DNA of 64,000 bases from Hyphomicrobiaceae bacterium. GTDB taxonomy: Bacteria > Pseudomonadota > Alphaproteobacteria > Rhizobiales > Hyphomicrobiaceae. Position numbers and translations under genes: made by a program. Below, one piece after another: positions 51,126-62,939 of this stretch (positions are counted from its first letter, which is position 1; each line of letters begins with the position of its first letter). The stretch spans positions 1,116,001-1,180,000 of the forward strand of contig JAWKWE010000004.1 of NCBI GenBank assembly GCA_041397645.1, written 5' to 3'. The notes below the pieces were generated by a model, which was not told the DNA's origin, made no database searches, and saw only the letters and a program-made list of their open reading frames with translations.

Positions 51126-52394
51126 ATGGCTGTTGTAGTGATGAAATTCGGCGGCACCTCGGTCGCCAACATCGAGCGCATCCGCAACGTGGCCAAACAC
51201 GTCAAGCGCGAGGTGGACGCCGGCAACAAGGTGGCCGTCGTCGTCTCTGCCATGTCTGGTGCGACCAACCAATTGGTTGCCTGGGTCAAGGAAGCCTCGC
51301 CCAACAAGATTTACGATCCGGTCGAATACGACGCCGTCGTTGCGACCGGCGAGCAAGTAACCGCGGGCTTGCTGGCCCTGACGCTGCAGGACATGGGCTA
51401 CACGGCGCGCTCGTGGACCGGCTGGCAAATTCCGGTCAAGACAAGCTCGGCTCATGGCGCCGCGCGCATCATGGACATCCCCGGCGATGAGATCAGAAAG
51501 CGGATCGATGCAGGTGAGATTGCGGTCGTTACCGGCTTCCAAGGCGTCGAGCCGGAGACCAACCGGGTTTCGACGCTGGGCCGGGGCGGTTCGGATACGA
51601 GTGCGGTGGCAATGGCGGTGGCGCTGAAAGCCGACGTCTGCGACATTTATACGGACGTTGACGGCGTCTATACAACGGATCCCCGCATTGTTCCCAAGGC
51701 ACGCCGCTTGCCGAAAATCTCCTACGAGGAGATGCTGGAGATGGCATCGCTCGGCTCCAAGGTGCTGCAGACACGCTCGGTGGAGCTTGCCATGGTGTAC
51801 CGTGTGAGAACGCGCGTGCTCTCAAGCTTCGTGGAGCCCGAGGCGATGCGGGCTGTCGATATGAAGAATCTCGAGGACATCGGGACAATCGTTTGTGACG
51901 AGGATGAGATCGTGGAACAGCAGGTTGTGAGCGGCATTGCCTACGCCAAGGACGAGGCGAAGGTCACGGTTCTCAAGGTCGACGACAAGCCTGGGATTGC
52001 GGCGCGGATTTTCGGACCCCTCGCGGAGGCCAACATCAACGTCGACATGATCGTCCAGAATGTGACGCCCGACGGCAAGCAGACCGACATGACGTTTACT
52101 ATCCAGGCTGCCGAGCTTCCACGTGCTCTTGAAGTGCTCAAAAAGGCAAAGGCCGACATTGGGGAGTTTGAGGTCAAGAGCTCCGATGATGTCGTCAAGA
52201 TCTCGGTCATCGGGATCGGTATGCGCAGTCATGCTGGCGTCGCCTCACAAATGTTCAAGGCGCTGTCGGATAAAGGCATCAATATTCACGCAATCTCGAC
52301 TTCCGAGATTAAGATCAGCGTATTGATAGATGCAGCCTATGCAGAGCTTGCCGTGCGCACTCTGCATTCGACGTATGGTTTGGACAGCGACTAA
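51126..52394 (+). CDS. lysC: aspartate kinase
   Basis: The 422-residue protein begins MAVVVMKFGGTSVAN (catalytic Lys7), has FQGVEPETNRVSTLGRGGSDTSAVA (about 139-163), and a C-terminal pair of ACT domains (about 265-420) with VTVLKVDDKPGIAARIFGPLAEANI and VGIG-type segments. It starts synthesis of lysine, threonine and methionine and is feedback controlled by the ACT domains. AGG lies before the ATG; the 28 upstream in-frame codons look like leader. A GC hairpin without a T run separates it from ptsP. Confidence 0.97.
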   Translation: MAVVVMKFGGTSVANIERIRNVAKHVKREVDAGNKVAVVVSAMSGATNQLVAWVKEASPNKIYDPVEYDAVVATGEQVTAGLLALTLQDMGYTARSWTGWQIPVKTSSAHGAARIMDIPGDEIRKRIDAGEIAVVTGFQGVEPETNRVSTLGRGGSDTSAVAMAVALKADVCDIYTDVDGVYTTDPRIVPKARRLPKISYEEMLEMASLGSKVLQTRSVELAMVYRVRTRVLSSFVEPEAMRAVDMKNLEDIGTIVCDEDEIVEQQVVSGIAYAKDEAKVTVLKVDDKPGIAARIFGPLAEANINVDMIVQNVTPDGKQTDMTFTIQAAELPRALEVLKKAKADIGEFEVKSSDDVVKISVIGIGMRSHAGVASQMFKALSDKGINIHAISTSEIKISVLIDAAYAELAVRTLHSTYGLDSD

Positions 52395-52486
52395 AGGCGA
52401 GGCGGGCTGCGAAGTAGCCCCGCCTGGCCGCTGTCTTTGGTGGACAAGACCCGCGTGTTTTCACGTGGAAAAGAGCGGCGAACGCA

Positions 52487-54781
52487 ATGGTGACGCGGCG
52501 CGAAGATCCCAGACCACTTCCCAGCGAGACATCGCTGCGCGCCATCATGCGTGGACTGCGCGAGATCATGGCTGCCGACGAACCCGGCCAGGCCAAGCTC
52601 GACCGTATCGTGCGCCAGATTGCGGGCGTGATGGTTGCGGACGTCTGCTCGATCTACCTTAAGCGCCAGGACGGTTCTCTGGAGTTGTTCGCCACCGAGG
52701 GGCTGAACCCGGCGGCAGTGCATCGCACGCGGCTGAAGCGCGGCGAAGGTTTGGCCGGACGCTGCGCGGAGCTGGGCGTCACGGTCAACGAACCCGAAGC
52801 CTCAAGCCATCCAGCGTTCTCTTACCGGCCCGAAACGCACGAGGAGATCTATCACGCTTTGCTCGCTGTGCCGATCGAGCGGTCCGGCCAGGTTCTCGGC
52901 GTGCTCGTTGTCCAAAACCGCAAGACCAAGGAATACTCTGACGAAGACGTCGAGGTGATGCAGTCCACCGCGATGGTGGTGGCCGAGAACCTGATGTCTG
53001 GAACGGTGGCCGGGACGGGTGCGGCCATTGAGTTTTCACGCTCGCAGCCGATGGTGATCGAAGGTGAAGCGCTGTCCGACGGAATTGCTTTGGGGCATGT
53101 TGTGCTGCACGAGCCGCGCATCGTTGTCACCCAGCTCATGTCGGACAATCCTTCCGTTGAAATCGAGAGGCTGAATAGCGCCCTCGATAAGCTGGTCGCG
53201 CACATTGACGATATGTTCGAGCATGAGCATCTGGCTTTTGCCGGAGAGCATCGCGAGGTGCTCGAAGCTTACCGGATGTTTGCGCACGACAAGAGCTGGC
53301 ACCGCCGGCTCCGGGAGGCGGTGGAAGGCGGCTTGACGGCGGAAGCAGCGGTCGAGCGCGTGCAAAACGCCATGCGGACCCGTATGCTTCGTCAGCATGA
53401 TCCATACTGGCGCGAGCGCCAGCGCGATCTTGACGATCTCTCAGACCGGCTGATGCGCGTGCTGGCCGGGCGCATCACCAGTGCTGACGAGCCTTCCAGC
53501 CTTCCCGGCGATACCATTCTGGTCGCTCGCAATATGGGACCGGCAGAGTTGCTCGACTACGACCGCACTCGCTTACGCGGCCTCATCGTCGAGGACGGCT
53601 CGTCGCAAAGTCACGTTGCGGTCGTTGCCAAAGCACTCGGGATTGCAGCGGTCGGTCAGGCGGCCGGGGTCGTCGAGCGGGTCAATGCTGGCGATGCCGC
53701 CATCGTCGATGCGGTCTCGGGCGAGGTTCATTTGCGGCCGACTGGCGAAGTCATCGCGGCCTACTCCGACAAGGTTCGCTTCCGGGCCCGCAAACAGAAG
53801 CGGTACATGGCGTTGCGCGACCGGCCCGCCGTCACCAAGGATGGCGTGCGGATCTCGCTCAACATGAATGCCGGTCTGCTGGTCGATATGCCCCATCTGC
53901 GCGAGTGCGGAGCCGACGGTATTGGCCTATACCGCACCGAGCTGCAATTCATGTTATCGGATGCGTTTCCGCGGCTGGACCGCCAGACGCAACTTTACAA
54001 GTCAGTGTTGCGCGAGGCCGAGGGCAAGCCCGTTGTGTTTCGCACCCTCGACATTGGCGGCGATAAAGTTCTCCATTATCTGCGCCAGCCCAAGGAAGAA
54101 AATCCGGCCATGGGATGGCGGGCGATCCGTATGGCGATCGACCGGCCCGAACTGTTCCGCGTTCAAGTGCGTGCGATGATGAAGGCGGCTGCCGGACAAG
54201 AACTCCGTCTCATGATTCCCATGGTGACGGCGGCGGCTGAAATGCCGCCCATTCGCGCTCTGATCGAAAAGGAGGTCGAATTCCTCCGCAAGCATGGATA
54301 TAGCCCACCCAGCAGTTTGTTGGTTGGCGCGATGCTGGAAGTTCCATCCTTGCTCTATGAGCTTGATGAGTTTCTTCCGCAGGTTGATTTCATCTCGGTT
54401 GGTTCTAACGACCTTTTGCAGTTCCTGTTTGCCGCCGACCGCACAAACGCTCGGGTTGCGAGCCGGTTCGACTCGCTCGCGGCTGCGCCTTTGCGGGCTC
54501 TACGCACCCTCGTCAAGGCAGCCAAGAAGCATCGCGTTCCGGTTACCGTGTGCGGCGAGATGGCGGGACGGCCGGTTGAGGCCCTGGCTCTCATCGGGCT
54601 CGGCATCCGTTCGCTCTCGATGGCGCCCGCCTCTGTTGGCCCGGTCAAAGCGACCATCCTGTCGATGGATGTCGGAAAGGTCACAGACAAGATCGAAAAT
54701 CTGTTGAAAAACGGATCCGACGACTTGCGCGCGGAGTTGGTGAAATACGCCGAATCGCTGGGCATTGAAGTGGAAAATTGA
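52487..54781 (+). CDS. ptsP: phosphoenolpyruvate-protein phosphotransferase of the nitrogen PTS (EI-Ntr)
   Basis: The 764-residue protein has an N-terminal GAF domain (about 40-170), the EI N-domain with helix MRGLREIM and phospho-His in EDGSSQSHVAVVAKALGIAAVG (about 365-385), and the PEP-binding barrel with IGLYRTELQFM (about 475), GGDKVLHYLRQPKEENPAMGWRAIR and SVGSNDLLQF. It phosphorylates the nitrogen-type HPr (NPr) in response to nitrogen and probably senses metabolites through GAF. The spacing to lysC is 92 bases, the classical lysC-ptsP pair of this group. Confidence 0.96.
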   Translation: MVTRREDPRPLPSETSLRAIMRGLREIMAADEPGQAKLDRIVRQIAGVMVADVCSIYLKRQDGSLELFATEGLNPAAVHRTRLKRGEGLAGRCAELGVTVNEPEASSHPAFSYRPETHEEIYHALLAVPIERSGQVLGVLVVQNRKTKEYSDEDVEVMQSTAMVVAENLMSGTVAGTGAAIEFSRSQPMVIEGEALSDGIALGHVVLHEPRIVVTQLMSDNPSVEIERLNSALDKLVAHIDDMFEHEHLAFAGEHREVLEAYRMFAHDKSWHRRLREAVEGGLTAEAAVERVQNAMRTRMLRQHDPYWRERQRDLDDLSDRLMRVLAGRITSADEPSSLPGDTILVARNMGPAELLDYDRTRLRGLIVEDGSSQSHVAVVAKALGIAAVGQAAGVVERVNAGDAAIVDAVSGEVHLRPTGEVIAAYSDKVRFRARKQKRYMALRDRPAVTKDGVRISLNMNAGLLVDMPHLRECGADGIGLYRTELQFMLSDAFPRLDRQTQLYKSVLREAEGKPVVFRTLDIGGDKVLHYLRQPKEENPAMGWRAIRMAIDRPELFRVQVRAMMKAAAGQELRLMIPMVTAAAEMPPIRALIEKEVEFLRKHGYSPPSSLLVGAMLEVPSLLYELDEFLPQVDFISVGSNDLLQFLFAADRTNARVASRFDSLAAAPLRALRTLVKAAKKHRVPVTVCGEMAGRPVEALALIGLGIRSLSMAPASVGPVKATILSMDVGKVTDKIENLLKNGSDDLRAELVKYAESLGIEVEN

Positions 54782-54910
54782 TGCTCGCGCGCACCGTTGC
54801 CGCAGCCGTGCTCGCCCTTTGACATCGCAACGGATTTGCCCAAGATTGAATTCATCAGGGTGTCCGCCTCAGGGGGCTGGGGCGGAGCGTATTTCGGGGT
54901 TTTAAATCGG

Positions 54911-55678
54911 TTGAGTACTCATCGCGACATCGCGAGGAGCCGTAGTGGTAGCGTTGTGTCCGTCGGCGGCGGCAGACCTTTGCCTCATACGGCTCGTCAG
55001 ACGGCTGGTCAGTACGCAGCAGGCGTGCGCGCCGAGGGTGAGGCAACTGCTCAGATCCGCGCCGATGTCGCCCGATTCTTTCGCGATCTTCGCTCCACGA
55101 TCGGTGTCGATCAGATCCAAGCGGCAACCGCCTTAAGGACATCGTTGGCTGCGATCTCTGCGCTTGAGCAAGCGGACGCGGCGCGTCTTCCCGCGTGGCC
55201 GGAGGTGGAACGCATCGTGATGGCGTATGCCGCGTGGGCAGGCATCGACGCGCGTCCGGTCCTCACCGCTCTTGGAATTCTGGTGCGGGACGCTCACCAG
55301 CGCCAGCAGACCGCGCGCCAGGCGGAGGCTGCACGCCCGGCGGTTAACGCGTCGGCGGAACATCTACGCCACATGCGCAACGCCATTGCCGAGACCGCCA
55401 TGCGGCTGCCCATCGAGGCTTTGAATCAGGCTCGTGAGCGTCCGGTTCGCACGTTTTACGCACTGTCGCTGCCGCTAGGGCTTGCGCTGTTGATGCTCAA
55501 CACCAACATGCTGTCCGGGACGCTTTCCCATGTTCGCGGGCCCTTCACCAGCGCAGCGCACTACCTCCACGACGTTATGGCGGTACATTTTGCTCCCGAG
55601 CGTGAGGGGTTAAGGTGGATTGAGGTCACCGACCCGCGTGCGCGCCGGTCAGATCGCCTTCACCAGCCCGAGCGATAG
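54911..55678 (+). CDS. membrane-anchored helix-turn-helix protein without an ATG start
   Basis: The N-terminal half has an HTH domain of the RodZ type (VARFFRDLRSTIGVDQIQAATALRTS and LPAWPEVERIVMAYAAWAGID, about 50-125). A hydrophobic segment near residue 195-215 (YALSLPLGLALLMLNTN) anchors a short C-terminal periplasmic part. RodZ-like proteins link DNA-binding-type domains to the cell-shape machinery. No ATG precedes the HTH: in-frame candidates are TTG at 54797 and 54911 and GTG at 54956, so the true start is unclear. The frame reads to TAG at 55678 in keeping with the neighbours. Confidence 0.62.
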   Translation: MSTHRDIARSRSGSVVSVGGGRPLPHTARQTAGQYAAGVRAEGEATAQIRADVARFFRDLRSTIGVDQIQAATALRTSLAAISALEQADAARLPAWPEVERIVMAYAAWAGIDARPVLTALGILVRDAHQRQQTARQAEAARPAVNASAEHLRHMRNAIAETAMRLPIEALNQARERPVRTFYALSLPLGLALLMLNTNMLSGTLSHVRGPFTSAAHYLHDVMAVHFAPEREGLRWIEVTDPRARRSDRLHQPER

Positions 55679-55819
55679 CGCATCACGGGGCTGGCCTGCC
55701 GTCCAAAACGGTGGCATTGCATGGCGCGGCGCCCGTACTTTTCCTGGCGCGAGCCTCTGGGCTCTTCTTCAACCACACCCTGGCCGATCAAAGCCTGCGG
55801 CTCAGCAATCAGATCTACC

Positions 55820-56905
55820 ATGTCCACCTCGACGCTTCCCACCGAAAAACTTGAACGTCTGATTGAGCGTTGGATGGTTATCCAAGAGGAGCTCAACAGC
55901 GGCGTTTCGCAGGCGGCCTACGCTAAGCTCAACAAGGAATTCTCCGACCTGTCGCCCGTCGTCACCAAGATCCAAGCGCTGCGCAAGGTGGAGGATGAAC
56001 TTGCGGGCATCAATCAGATGATCGCCGATCCGGCTGCCGACAAGGATATGGTCGAGATGGCCTATGCGGAGCGCGCCGAGCTTGAGCCGCGCATCGAACA
56101 GCTCGTCAAGGATCTGCGCATTGCGCTGCTGCCCAAAGATGCTGCGGACGAGAGGAGCGCGATCCTCGAAGTGCGCGCGGGCACGGGTGGTGACGAGGCG
56201 GCGCTGTTCGCGGCCGACCTCGCGCGCATGTACACCCGCTACGCGGAGTTGAGGGGTTGGAAGACAGAGATCATTTCCGCTTCCGAGAATGACCTTGGTG
56301 GGTACAAGGAACTCGTGATGTCCGTGTCTGGTCAGGGCGTGTTCGCGCGGCTCAAGTTTGAAAGCGGCGTGCATCGTGTGCAGCGCGTACCTGCGACGGA
56401 AGCGAGTGGTCGCATTCACACCTCAGCGGCCACGGTGGCGGTGCTTCCCGAAGCCGAAGATGTCGAACTCGATATCAAGCCCGAAGACATCCGCATCGAT
56501 ACCATGCGCGCAGGCGGTGCTGGTGGACAGCATGTCAACAAGACGGAATCGGCGGTCCGTATTACCCATTTGCCGACGGGGATCATCGTTGTTTCCGCCG
56601 AGAAGTCGCAGCATCAAAACCGGCGTCTGGCCATGCAGGTGCTCAAGGCGCGCGTCTATGAGCTGGAACGAGATAAGGCGGCAAATGAGCGCTCGCAACA
56701 CCGCAAAGAGCAGATTGGTTCTGGCGATCGCTCGCAGCGAATCCGCACCTATAATTTCCCGCAAGGGCGCGTTACCGATCATCGCATCAACCTGACACTC
56801 TACAATCTCGACGAAGTGCTGCAAGGCAATGCGCTCGACGAACTTATCGACGCGTTGATCACAGACCATCAGGCAAGTCAGCTTGCCGAATTGGGTGCGG
56901 AATGA
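55820..56905 (+). CDS. prfA: peptide chain release factor 1
   Basis: The 361-residue protein has the anticodon motif PAT in RVPATEASGRIHTS (about 188-201), the catalytic GGQ in RAGGAGGQHVNKTESAVRITH (about 228-248), and the family C-terminus. It ends translation at UAA and UAG. The start at MSTSTLPTEK lies 33 codons after the furthest in-frame start and matches family N-termini. The stop overlaps the start of prmC, whose enzyme methylates the Gln of this GGQ. Confidence 0.96.
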   Translation: MSTSTLPTEKLERLIERWMVIQEELNSGVSQAAYAKLNKEFSDLSPVVTKIQALRKVEDELAGINQMIADPAADKDMVEMAYAERAELEPRIEQLVKDLRIALLPKDAADERSAILEVRAGTGGDEAALFAADLARMYTRYAELRGWKTEIISASENDLGGYKELVMSVSGQGVFARLKFESGVHRVQRVPATEASGRIHTSAATVAVLPEAEDVELDIKPEDIRIDTMRAGGAGGQHVNKTESAVRITHLPTGIIVVSAEKSQHQNRRLAMQVLKARVYELERDKAANERSQHRKEQIGSGDRSQRIRTYNFPQGRVTDHRINLTLYNLDEVLQGNALDELIDALITDHQASQLAELGAE

Positions 56906-57822
56906 GCCGGGTCGCACCACCAGATTCGTCATCGGCGGTGGATCTCCATCTGGGCCCGACGGTTGAAACCGCGTATCGCGCCATGGCGAAAGTATTCACC
57001 CGCGCAGGTTTCGAGACACCCGAGACCGATGCGCGTTTTTTGCTTCAGGGCATCCTGCAACGTTCGCCTTCAGACATCGTGCTCTCGCGCGATATTGCGT
57101 TGAGCAAAGAGGACATTGATCGCCTGGAAGCTGGCACGCGCCGGCGGCTCGATCACGAGCCGGTCTCGCGCATCCTGGGCGAACGCAGCTTCTATGGCCG
57201 CGATTTCATCGTCACTCCCGACGTTCTCGATCCTCGCCCGGACACGGAAACCGTTGTTGATGAAGTCCTCAAACTGGCGAAGGCCATCGGGGGCGCGCAA
57301 AACCAGCTTCGCATCGTCGATGTCGGTGTGGGCTCGGGAGCAATTCTTCTGACCTTGATGGCGGAACTTCCCGAGGCTCGGGGGGTTGGAACCGACATCA
57401 GTCCGCGGGCACTTGCCGTTGCGCGGCGCAACGCTGAGAGGCTTGGTGTGCTGGACCGCATAGAACTTGTGGAAACAAACATGCTGTGGGGGGTGACGGG
57501 CCCGGTTCACATCGTCGTCTCAAATCCGCCCTACATACCTTCTGGAGACATCGCGGGTCTAAGCCGAGACGTTCGCGAACATGACCCACAGGAAGCCCTT
57601 GACGGCGGCCCCGACGGGCTGAAATTTTACCGTAAATTATCAAGCCATATCAGTAAGATGAGTGGAAATATTGCGGTCTGTGTCGAAGTGGGTGCCAGGC
57701 AGGCGGCCGATGTAAGATTGCTTCTGCTAGGAGCACTGCAGGGTACCGGCACTATAGAAAGTTGGTTTTCGAAGGATTTGGGCGGGCATATCCGATGTGT
57801 CACGGTGGAGCGACATTCTTAG
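56902..57822 (+). CDS. prmC: release factor glutamine N5-methyltransferase
   Basis: The 306-residue protein has the N-terminal helical domain and the SAM site IVDVGVGSGAILLTLM (about 139-154) with the catalytic NPPY in IVVSNPPYIPSGD (about 208). It methylates the GGQ glutamine of RF1 and RF2. The ATG overlaps the prfA stop by four bases (ATGA), which couples the two. An oddly acidic C-terminal end lies beyond residue 260. Confidence 0.94.
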   Translation: MSRVAPPDSSSAVDLHLGPTVETAYRAMAKVFTRAGFETPETDARFLLQGILQRSPSDIVLSRDIALSKEDIDRLEAGTRRRLDHEPVSRILGERSFYGRDFIVTPDVLDPRPDTETVVDEVLKLAKAIGGAQNQLRIVDVGVGSGAILLTLMAELPEARGVGTDISPRALAVARRNAERLGVLDRIELVETNMLWGVTGPVHIVVSNPPYIPSGDIAGLSRDVREHDPQEALDGGPDGLKFYRKLSSHISKMSGNIAVCVEVGARQAADVRLLLLGALQGTGTIESWFSKDLGGHIRCVTVERHS

Positions 57823-58436
57823 TCAAAAGCGTGAAAATGGTTGGATGGACGCACGATAAGCGCTAATGTCCCTGACTAGGCGGTCTAGTTCGGGATGAAC
57901 GATAGAGGCTCACTCGGCTTTCGGGTGCTTCGCGAGAGTTCCGAAGCTGCACGTTTCCGGCAGAGATATCATCGCGTGCTGAAGTACCCGCGTTGACGGC
58001 GGCGAAGGCCACGGTTGAGGCCTTGCAATTTTAGCCGGATACGAGCGCGAAACGCCTTGCTTCCAAGAGGACGGACGCGACGCCGATGGCGAGCGACCAA
58101 GGAAAGCAGTTTAGCACACGACCTGGGCAGCGGCCGTCAGCGCACATCACAGCGCCGCAGCTTGAGGGGAAAGATTTGGGCCGGTAACGGCATTGGCGAC
58201 GTCTGGGGACATCAGGCCGGGGCGCATGCGCATTTGAGAATTTTGCCGGAATGGGGCTGTGCCCGCTTTTGCGCGAAGGCGCGCGAAAAGTGCCGGATCT
58301 GACGATCGAAGGCTGTTTCTTGCAGCACGGTCGAAACAGACGCAGGCAACAGGCGCCAGGACGGTGGATCAAAGGTCACGAAACGTCTCGCAGTCGTGGG
58401 ACACGTCAACTGTAGGAACGGTAAGAACGGGAGCCA
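57823..58436. other. 614-base intergenic region
   Basis: Between prmC and the DUF4167 gene on the same strand. It holds short inverted repeats such as aaggcc / ggcctt near 58005-58025 but no gene with a credible start, ribosome site or family similarity. The last part is the leader of the DUF4167 gene. No tRNA or small RNA could be confirmed. Confidence 0.45.
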
Positions 58437-59357
58437 ATGAGGCAAGGACAGCAAAACCGCCGTGGTCGCGGTCGCAATCGCAAGTCGCAGAATCCGATGA
58501 CCCGGAGCTTCGAGAGCACGGGGCCTGACGTGAAACTTCGCGGCACCCCTTCTCACATCGCGGAAAAGTACATGTCGCTGGCGCGTGACGCTCTCTCGTC
58601 CGGCGATCCCGTGCTTGCCGAGAACTACATGCAGCACGCGGAACACTACAACCGCATCATCATGAGCTTCCGCGAGCAGCAGATGAGCCAGGGCGGCGGC
58701 GATCCGTTCGCTAATGGCCTGAGCGTGGCGCGCGGTCCGGGTGTGCCTGGTGATCCGCTGGACTCGGCCGGCGATGAGTTCGGCGATGACGAGGGCGATG
58801 ATTTCGGCGAAGGCCGACCGAGCCAAGTCGAAGGCGGTCAAATGGCGCAGCCGCAGGGTCAGCCTTCCGGCCAGCCGCGTAATTTCGATCAGCCGGGGCA
58901 GCGTTACGATAATCGCGACAATCGTCAGCAGCATCATCGCCGCGACCGGAACGACCAACAGAACCGCCACCATCGGCATGATCGCGGCGAGAATCGCTTC
59001 GATCGGGGCGATCGTATGGATCGTCAGGACAGAGGAGACCGCGGCGAGCGCAACGACTTCCGTGCGGATCGTCAGGACCGAAGCGGCGAGCCGCGCCAGA
59101 TGCGCGACGATCGCCAGCCCCAACCTATCGTTTCGGATGCCGTTGAACCGGCGCCTATGCCGGCGCCTATGCCGGCGCGTCGCCGCGAACGGTTCCAGCC
59201 GGGCAACAGCAATGGAAATGGCGAGGCTCTGCAGCCCGCTGCCGCGGCCGCCGATCATCAGCCCGAGTTCCTGCGCCGCCCGGTGCGTCGGCCACGTGCT
59301 GAGCCGGTCGAAGAGGCGGCGCCGCCGCGGCAGGCCGCCAACGAGGATCAGGAATAA
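58437..59357 (+). CDS. DUF4167 domain protein with low-complexity charged tail
   Basis: The first 85 residues hold the DUF4167 domain: TRSFESTGPDVKLRGTPSHIAEKYMSLARDALSSGDPVLAENYMQHAEHY is its core (split here at residues 22-70). A Gly/Gln/Arg/Asp-rich tail of about 220 residues follows, with repeats RDRN, HDRGENR, DRGDR, and a PAPMPAPMPA repeat encoded by three near-identical 12-base units at 59155-59180. Such a tail suggests RNA binding or phase separation. The gene follows prmC in most alphaproteobacteria; function is unknown. GGGAG precedes the ATG. Confidence 0.88.
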   Translation: MRQGQQNRRGRGRNRKSQNPMTRSFESTGPDVKLRGTPSHIAEKYMSLARDALSSGDPVLAENYMQHAEHYNRIIMSFREQQMSQGGGDPFANGLSVARGPGVPGDPLDSAGDEFGDDEGDDFGEGRPSQVEGGQMAQPQGQPSGQPRNFDQPGQRYDNRDNRQQHHRRDRNDQQNRHHRHDRGENRFDRGDRMDRQDRGDRGERNDFRADRQDRSGEPRQMRDDRQPQPIVSDAVEPAPMPAPMPARRRERFQPGNSNGNGEALQPAAAAADHQPEFLRRPVRRPRAEPVEEAAPPRQAANEDQE

Positions 59358-59409
59358 TCCTGAGGCTGAGTTTTTGAAGATCGTGAAGCTTCTGATTGGG
59401 AGCTTCCAA

Positions 59410-59445
59410 AAGGGCCCGGGGGTGACCTCGGGCCCCTTTGATTTT
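59410..59445 (+). terminator. terminator candidate after the DUF4167 gene
   Basis: gggcccg / cgggccc (7 bp, extended by AAA/TTT on the flanks with a bulge) is followed by a loose T-rich stretch (ctttgatttt). Fair Rho-independent terminator. Confidence 0.65.
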
Positions 59446-59512
59446 GTCCGAGCTGCAACTTGCCGAAATCCAGGGCGTTTTTGTCTCGCGCAGAGGGGCG
59501 TTGGGCCCCTTT

Positions 59513-59536
59513 TTGAACCCGCGTTCGGCACTATAT
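59513..59536 (+). promoter_or_regulatory. sigma-32-like (RpoH) promoter candidate for clpB
   Basis: TTGAAC (59513-59518) and CTATAT (59531-59536) are 12 bases apart, so TTGAA to CTATAT spacing is 13. This resembles RpoH promoters (CTTGAA with a CYTATNT-like -10). The position, 136 bases before the clpB ATG, fits heat-shock control of a disaggregase. The -35 lacks the leading C. Confidence 0.45.
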
Positions 59537-59672
59537 CTTGAGGTGCGGAAGGTGCAGAGCGCCCGTAGGCGGGGCTTCGTGCCTTACCGCGTTGGAATTA
59601 GCAGCATCCTGAATACGGCGCCTCATGCCGTGCCAAACCGGGCGCAAGAGGCGTGCATGAGGAGGGAAGTAC

Positions 59673-62273
<2,601 letters not shown>

Positions 62274-62304
62274 CGCTGAGCTGTCAGACGAAGGAATAAA
62301 GAAT

Positions 62305-62343
62305 AGGCCGGAGCCTGCATCGCAGCTCCGGCCTTCTTTTTTT
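62305..62343 (+). terminator. Rho-independent terminator after clpB
   Basis: aggccggagc / gctccggcct (10 bp, loop 10) is followed by T, C and a run of seven T. Strong. Confidence 0.92.
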
Positions 62344-62365
62344 GCTACGTCAATCTTTACCGATC

Positions 62366-62809
62366 TTACTTCGCAGTAGGCGCCGTGGGCTCGAATTCAT
62401 AGATGCCCGCATCTGCCATTAGCGCGAGGAACAAGTGGCCGTCTTTGAGGACGTAAGAGCGCACATAGGGCAGATCCTTCAGGATTCGGTCGTGCATAGA
62501 GCCAGGTGGGCACATGGCGCGCGTGGTTGCCATTGGCCCGAACGTGAGCTGATTGGCGTCTTTCGACTCCCAGGTGCCGCGTCCGCGATTGCAATCGATG
62601 CGCGCGACAACGTTGCCGTCGCTCTCGAACTGAAGCGTGTATTTCGATCCGTCGTCGGGTTTGATTTTCGTGTCATCCCCTCCGGCAAATTCGACGAGCT
62701 GCCAGGATGTGCCCCCTAGTCCCTTGTCCGTGGCGGGCTCGTCGGCCCAAGCCGCGTCAGCCAGCGACAGGCCGATCGCGAGGGCCAGGATCAAGAACGT
62801 TTTGGGCAT
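62366..62809 (-). CDS. META-domain (HslJ-like) secreted protein (147 aa)
   Basis: The 147-residue protein has a signal peptide (1-22, ending AAWA) and one META domain: GGTSWQLVEFAGGD, then VARIDCNRGRGTWESKDANQLTFGPMATTRAMCPPG, where two Cys are probably bridged. This is the HslJ/DUF306 fold, found in heat-shock and stress proteins of the envelope. The start at MPKTFLILAL follows AAAGG; a longer in-frame extension is not credible. It sits convergent with clpB. Confidence 0.85.
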   Translation of the reverse strand: MPKTFLILALAIGLSLADAAWADEPATDKGLGGTSWQLVEFAGGDDTKIKPDDGSKYTLQFESDGNVVARIDCNRGRGTWESKDANQLTFGPMATTRAMCPPGSMHDRILKDLPYVRSYVLKDGHLFLALMADAGIYEFEPTAPTAK

Positions 62810-62939
62810 ATGACGCACCTTTCGTGAACTGAGCCAACGCGCTTGATTTATCAGATCAAGGGTGGCGGGATTGGGACAGAGGGTTGCTTCGGCAGCAACT
62901 CCGCGCGACGACTGACATGCCAGGACCTGAGGGGGAATT

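Larger units (their letters stand above)
59358..59672. other. 315-base intergenic region ahead of clpB
   Basis: It holds the terminator of the DUF4167 gene (59410-59445) and a heat-shock-type promoter candidate (59513-59536), both listed, and the clpB leader with GGAGGG near its end. Nothing else is supported. Confidence 0.55.

Noticed and set aside
59150..59185. Short tandem repeats as a possible CRISPR or satellite
   Set aside because: They are 12-base coding repeats for Pro-Ala-Pro-Met inside the DUF4167 tail; no spacers and no cas genes are present.
58212..59531. A 439-codon minus-strand frame opposite the DUF4167 gene
   Set aside because: Its length comes from the repetitive GC-rich tail on the plus strand; the reverse product is a run of Arg/Ala/Ile without domain or start signal.
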